The translations under genes were made by a program, and so were the position numbers. The notes under the pieces are model-generated. The model worked only from the letters and a program-made list of their open reading frames with translations, did not search any database and was not told the DNA's origin. A DNA stretch of 18,201 nt from Eubacterium sp. CAG:248. Lineage in GTDB: Bacteria > Bacillota > Clostridia > Lachnospirales > Lachnospiraceae. The stretch is taken from NCBI GenBank assembly GCA_000436475.1, contig FR886224.1:8092-26292 (forward strand). Direction: 5' to 3'. Every line of letters begins with the position of its first letter. Position 1 is the first letter of the stretch. Positions 15,143-18,201 of the stretch are shown in pieces.

Positions 15143-18016
15143 TTATTTAGTCTCTTTATTCTCGTTATATGCCTTTCTTGCCTCTGCTACTCCAGCCTTT
15201 ATTCCGGCAACTCCGGCTTTAGCTACTTCTTTTCCGACTTTAGCAGCTTCCCTTCCTATGCGTGAAGCTTCCCTGGCAACTTCCTTTCCAACCTTTGCAG
15301 CTTCGTTTGCCGCCTTCTTAGCTTTCTCTTTTATCTCTTCCATATCGATATCAGCTGCTGCTCCAGCACCACTATCTGACTTGCTGCTGTCCGGATTAGA
15401 TAATGCAGCCTGTGCTGCTGCAAGCCTTGCTATTGGCACTCTGAATGGAGAACAACTTACATAGTCAAGTCCTGCCTTATGACAGAATTCAATACTTGAT
15501 GGATCGCCTCCATGTTCTCCACATATACCACACTTAAGTTCTGGGCGTGTCTTATGTCCTTTCTCAACAGCCATCTTAACAAGCTGGCCCACACCATTCT
15601 GGTCAAGTCTTGCAAATGGGTCTGATTCATATATCATGCTCTTATAGTAAGAATCAAGAAACTTTCCAGCGTCATCTCTTGAAAAACCAAATGTCATCTG
15701 TGTAAGATCATTGGTTCCAAATGAGAAGAACTCTGCTTCTTCTGCTATTTCATTAGCAAGAAGAGCTGCCCTTGGAATCTCTATCATAGTACCTATCTTA
15801 TACTTAATATCAGAGTTCATCTCTTTCTTAACAGCTTCTGCCTCTTCTATAACAATATCCTTTACATACTTCAACTCTTTTCTTTCTCCAACAAGAGGTA
15901 TCATAATCTCTGGTGTAATAGTATACCCTTTTTCCCTTGATACTTCTATAGCTGCTTCCATAACCGCTCTCGTCTGCATTCTCGCTATTTCTGGATATGT
16001 TACTGAAAGACGGCATCCCCTATGTCCCATCATTGGATTAAATTCATGAAGTGTATCACACTTTGACTTTACCTCATCAATAGTAAGTCCCATATCATCT
16101 GCAAGTGCCTTGATATCTTCTGGATCTGTAGGCACGAACTCATGAAGAGGTGGATCAAGATATCTTACAGTCATTGGTCTTCCTTCAAGCGCCTCATACA
16201 TAGCCTTAAAGTCAGCTTTCTGGAATTCTCCAATCGGCTTAAGTGCTTCAACTCTCTGCTCTACTGTATCAGAAAGAATCATTCTTCTGAACTTAGGTAT
16301 TCTGTCTTCACCAAAGAACATATGCTCTGTTCTGCAAAGTCCTATACCTTCTGCACCGAGCTCTACCGCTTTCTTTGTATCCTTTGGTGTATCTGCATTC
16401 GTTCTTACACCAAGCTTCCTGTATTCATCAGCCCAGCCCATAAGTCTTTCAAAATTACCACTTATAGTTGCTGCAACTGTCTTTATATCACCTTTATATA
16501 TCTTACCAGTTGAACCATCCAAAGATATATAATCACCTTCTGTAAATGTGTATCCACCAAGTGTGAACTTCTTAGCTTCTTCATCTATAGATATTGCACC
16601 ACAGCCTGATACACAGCATGTACCCATACCACGGGCTACAACCGCTGCGTGTGATGTCATGCCACCACGTACAGTAAGTATTCCCTGTGCCGCATGCATA
16701 CCTTCGATATCTTCTGGTGACGTTTCAAGTCTTACAAGAATAACTCTCTCTCCTTTACCACCTTTACCAAGCTCCTTGGCTTCATCTGCAGTGAATACAA
16801 TCTTACCTGCCGCTGCACCAGGCGATGCTGGAAGTGCCTCACCCACAACTTCACCATCTTTTAATGCCTCAGCATCAAACATAGGATGAAGAAGCTGATC
16901 TAGTGACTTGGCATCTATTCTCATAACAGCTTCCTGAGGAGTTATCATTCCTTCATCTACAAGATCACATGCTATCTTCAAAGCTGCCTGCGCCGTTCTC
17001 TTACCATTTCTTGTCTGAAGGAAATAAAGCCTGCCTTCCTCAATGGTGAATTCCATATCCTGCATATCCTTATAATGTCCCTCCAGCTTCATGGCTAGCT
17101 CCATAAACTGTGCATAGCACTCTGGAAGATCATTTTCAAGCTGTGTTATAGGCTGTGGAGTACGTACACCTGCAACCACATCCTCACCCTGTGCATTGAT
17201 AAGATATTCTCCATATATTCCCTTTTCTCCTGTTGATGGATTTCTTGTAAATGCAACACCCGTACCAGATGTATCACCTTTATTACCAAACACCATAGTC
17301 TGGACATTAACTGCTGTTCCCCAGTCACCTGGAATATCATTCATTCTTCTGTATACAATCGCTCTTGGATTGTTCCATGAGCGAAATACCGCCTTTACTG
17401 CTTCCATAAGCTGAACCTTTGGATCCTGTGGAAATTCTTCTCCCTTTGACTCCTTGTAAAATGCCTTGAATCTTGTAATAAGCTCCTTCATATCATCAGC
17501 TGTAAGCTCTGTATCATACTTAACACCCTTAGCAGCCTTTACTTCATCTATAATCTTTTCAAACTCAGACTTTGATACTTCCATAACTACATCTGAAAAC
17601 ATCTGTATGAATCTTCTATATGAATCATACGCAAATCTTGGATTACCTGTTTTAGCGGCAAACCCCTCAACTGCAACATCGTTAAGTCCAAGATTGAGTA
17701 TTGTATCCATCATTCCCGGCATAGATGCTCTTGCACCAGATCTTACAGATACAAGCAGCGGATCGCTATTGTCCCCGAATTTCTTTCCGTTGTATTCCTC
17801 AAGCCATGCAAGTGCTTCGAATATCTGTGTCTTTATTTCCTCTGATATATTCTGCCCATTATCGTAATAATTCGTACATGCTTCCGTTGTAACTGTAAAG
17901 CCCTGTGGTATCGGCATACCAAGTCCTGTCATCTCCGCCAGATTAGCTCCTTTTCCTCCTAGCAACGCTCTCATAGAAGCATTTCCTTCTGAAAATCTGT
18001 AAACCCATTTGTTCAT
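15143..18016 (-). CDS. ppdK: Pyruvate phosphate dikinase with a C-terminal Lys/Ala-rich tail
   Basis: This enzyme interconverts pyruvate, ATP and phosphate with PEP, AMP and pyrophosphate, and in anaerobes usually works in glycolysis. The 957-residue protein shows the N-terminal ATP-grasp region (GGKGANLAEM at 20-29; VSVRSGARASMPGMMDT at 89-105), the swivelling domain with the phosphorylated His456 in RGGMTSHAAVVARG (450-463) and the PEP/pyruvate barrel with Cys832 in CGICGEHGG (829-837). These numbers nearly match the Clostridium symbiosum enzyme of about 874 residues. The conserved core ends near 872. An additional tail of about 85 residues follows: a Ser/Asp/Gly/Ala linker and then a long amphipathic Ala/Lys/Glu helix with a repeated AAKVGKEVA. 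Start 18016 is chosen because GGAGGG lies 6 nt upstream and the protein then begins MNKWVYRF, as in relatives. Enzyme identity is certain; tail function is unknown. Confidence 0.97.
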   Translation of the reverse strand: MNKWVYRFSEGNASMRALLGGKGANLAEMTGLGMPIPQGFTVTTEACTNYYDNGQNISEEIKTQIFEALAWLEEYNGKKFGDNSDPLLVSVRSGARASMPGMMDTILNLGLNDVAVEGFAAKTGNPRFAYDSYRRFIQMFSDVVMEVSKSEFEKIIDEVKAAKGVKYDTELTADDMKELITRFKAFYKESKGEEFPQDPKVQLMEAVKAVFRSWNNPRAIVYRRMNDIPGDWGTAVNVQTMVFGNKGDTSGTGVAFTRNPSTGEKGIYGEYLINAQGEDVVAGVRTPQPITQLENDLPECYAQFMELAMKLEGHYKDMQDMEFTIEEGRLYFLQTRNGKRTAQAALKIACDLVDEGMITPQEAVMRIDAKSLDQLLHPMFDAEALKDGEVVGEALPASPGAAAGKIVFTADEAKELGKGGKGERVILVRLETSPEDIEGMHAAQGILTVRGGMTSHAAVVARGMGTCCVSGCGAISIDEEAKKFTLGGYTFTEGDYISLDGSTGKIYKGDIKTVAATISGNFERLMGWADEYRKLGVRTNADTPKDTKKAVELGAEGIGLCRTEHMFFGEDRIPKFRRMILSDTVEQRVEALKPIGEFQKADFKAMYEALEGRPMTVRYLDPPLHEFVPTDPEDIKALADDMGLTIDEVKSKCDTLHEFNPMMGHRGCRLSVTYPEIARMQTRAVMEAAIEVSREKGYTITPEIMIPLVGERKELKYVKDIVIEEAEAVKKEMNSDIKYKIGTMIEIPRAALLANEIAEEAEFFSFGTNDLTQMTFGFSRDDAGKFLDSYYKSMIYESDPFARLDQNGVGQLVKMAVEKGHKTRPELKCGICGEHGGDPSSIEFCHKAGLDYVSCSPFRVPIARLAAAQAALSNPDSSKSDSGAGAAADIDMEEIKEKAKKAANEAAKVGKEVAREASRIGREAAKVGKEVAKAGVAGIKAGVAEARKAYNENKETK

Positions 18017-18052
18017 AAGATTCCCTCCATTCATAACCCATGTTAAATTGTT

Positions 18053-18115
18053 CCGTACAATGTCATTGTTAAAATTATAACATGCATTGACTGATTAAGC
18101 AATAAGCTTGTACGG
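18053..18115. repeat. Inverted repeat CCGTACAA / TTGTACGG flanking the ppdK promoter
   Basis: CCGTACAA at 18053-18060 and its exact reverse complement TTGTACGG at 18108-18115 lie on either side of the predicted ppdK promoter, with centres 55 bp apart (about five helical turns). Relative to the predicted start they fall near -45 and +10. They may be paired binding sites for a regulator, though an 8-bp match could arise by chance. Confidence 0.35.
18074..18102 (-). promoter_or_regulatory. Predicted sigma-A promoter of ppdK
   Basis: On the minus strand TTGCTT (18102-18097) is separated by 17 nt from a perfect TATAAT (18079-18074), with an extended TG one base before it. Transcription would start near 18067, about 50 nt before the ppdK ATG. 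The perfect -10 with TG extension suggests strong expression. Confidence 0.78.
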
Positions 18116-18201
18116 ATTTTTATACATATAGTATGATTATATTCATATTATGGAAAAATATTCATGATAGATGTATTGTTGTTTAACACACATTCTTAAC
18201 G

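Noticed and set aside
18108..18137. A possible divergent plus-strand promoter, TTGTAC with 18 nt to TATGAT
   Set aside because: The -35 coincides with the inverted-repeat arm, AT-rich spacers give such matches easily, and no gene start follows inside the window.

Overview
The window looks like chromosomal DNA of a low-GC, Gram-positive Clostridia-type bacterium, most likely a member of the Lachnospiraceae. This is inferred from AT-rich spacers, GGAGG-type ribosome binding sites, heavy ATA and TAT codon use, a pyrophosphate-using pyruvate phosphate dikinase, a CotS-type coat-kinase relative, and a tRNA gene without an encoded CCA end. No mobile element, CRISPR array or rRNA gene is visible.

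Layout. Positions 1-206 (minus strand) hold a tRNA-Tyr gene and the 5' part of a tRNA-Leu gene that runs off the left edge. Positions 384-10826 (minus) are one tightly packed glycan-biosynthesis operon. In order of transcription it encodes a DegT/StrS aminotransferase, a polyprenyl-phosphate sugar-phosphate transferase, an ExoA-like GT2 glycosyltransferase, a large membrane-bound NDP-sugar 4,6-dehydratase, two GT4 glycosyltransferases, a dTDP-4-dehydrorhamnose reductase (RfbD), a PIG-V-like membrane mannosyltransferase and an unrecognised membrane-anchored protein. A good sigma-A promoter overlapped by a 21-bp palindrome lies directly upstream of the operon. Upstream of that, also on the minus strand, are a PEGA-domain lipoprotein and a CotS-like kinase-fold protein. 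The plus strand carries cca (tRNA nucleotidyltransferase), which converges on ppdK (minus strand) with a strong hairpin terminator between them.

How the genes fit together (inference). The 4,6-dehydratase and aminotransferase would convert a UDP-HexNAc to a UDP-4-amino-4,6-dideoxy sugar, as in bacillosamine-type pathways. The sugar-phosphate transferase would load a priming sugar onto undecaprenyl phosphate, and the GT2 and GT4 enzymes would extend it inside the cell. The multi-pass GT-C enzyme would add a hexose, probably mannose, on the outer face. RfbD suggests a rhamnose residue, but RmlA, RmlB and RmlC are not in the window. No flippase, polymerase or ligase is present, so either the locus depends on genes elsewhere or it makes a short lipid-linked or protein-linked glycan.

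The most unusual points are an approximately 85-residue Lys/Ala-rich helical tail on the pyruvate phosphate dikinase, the palindrome on the glycan-operon promoter, and the orphan membrane-anchored protein next to the mannosyltransferase. I do not see strong evidence for a wholly new defence or mobile system here. Long open frames opposite these genes were judged to be shadows.
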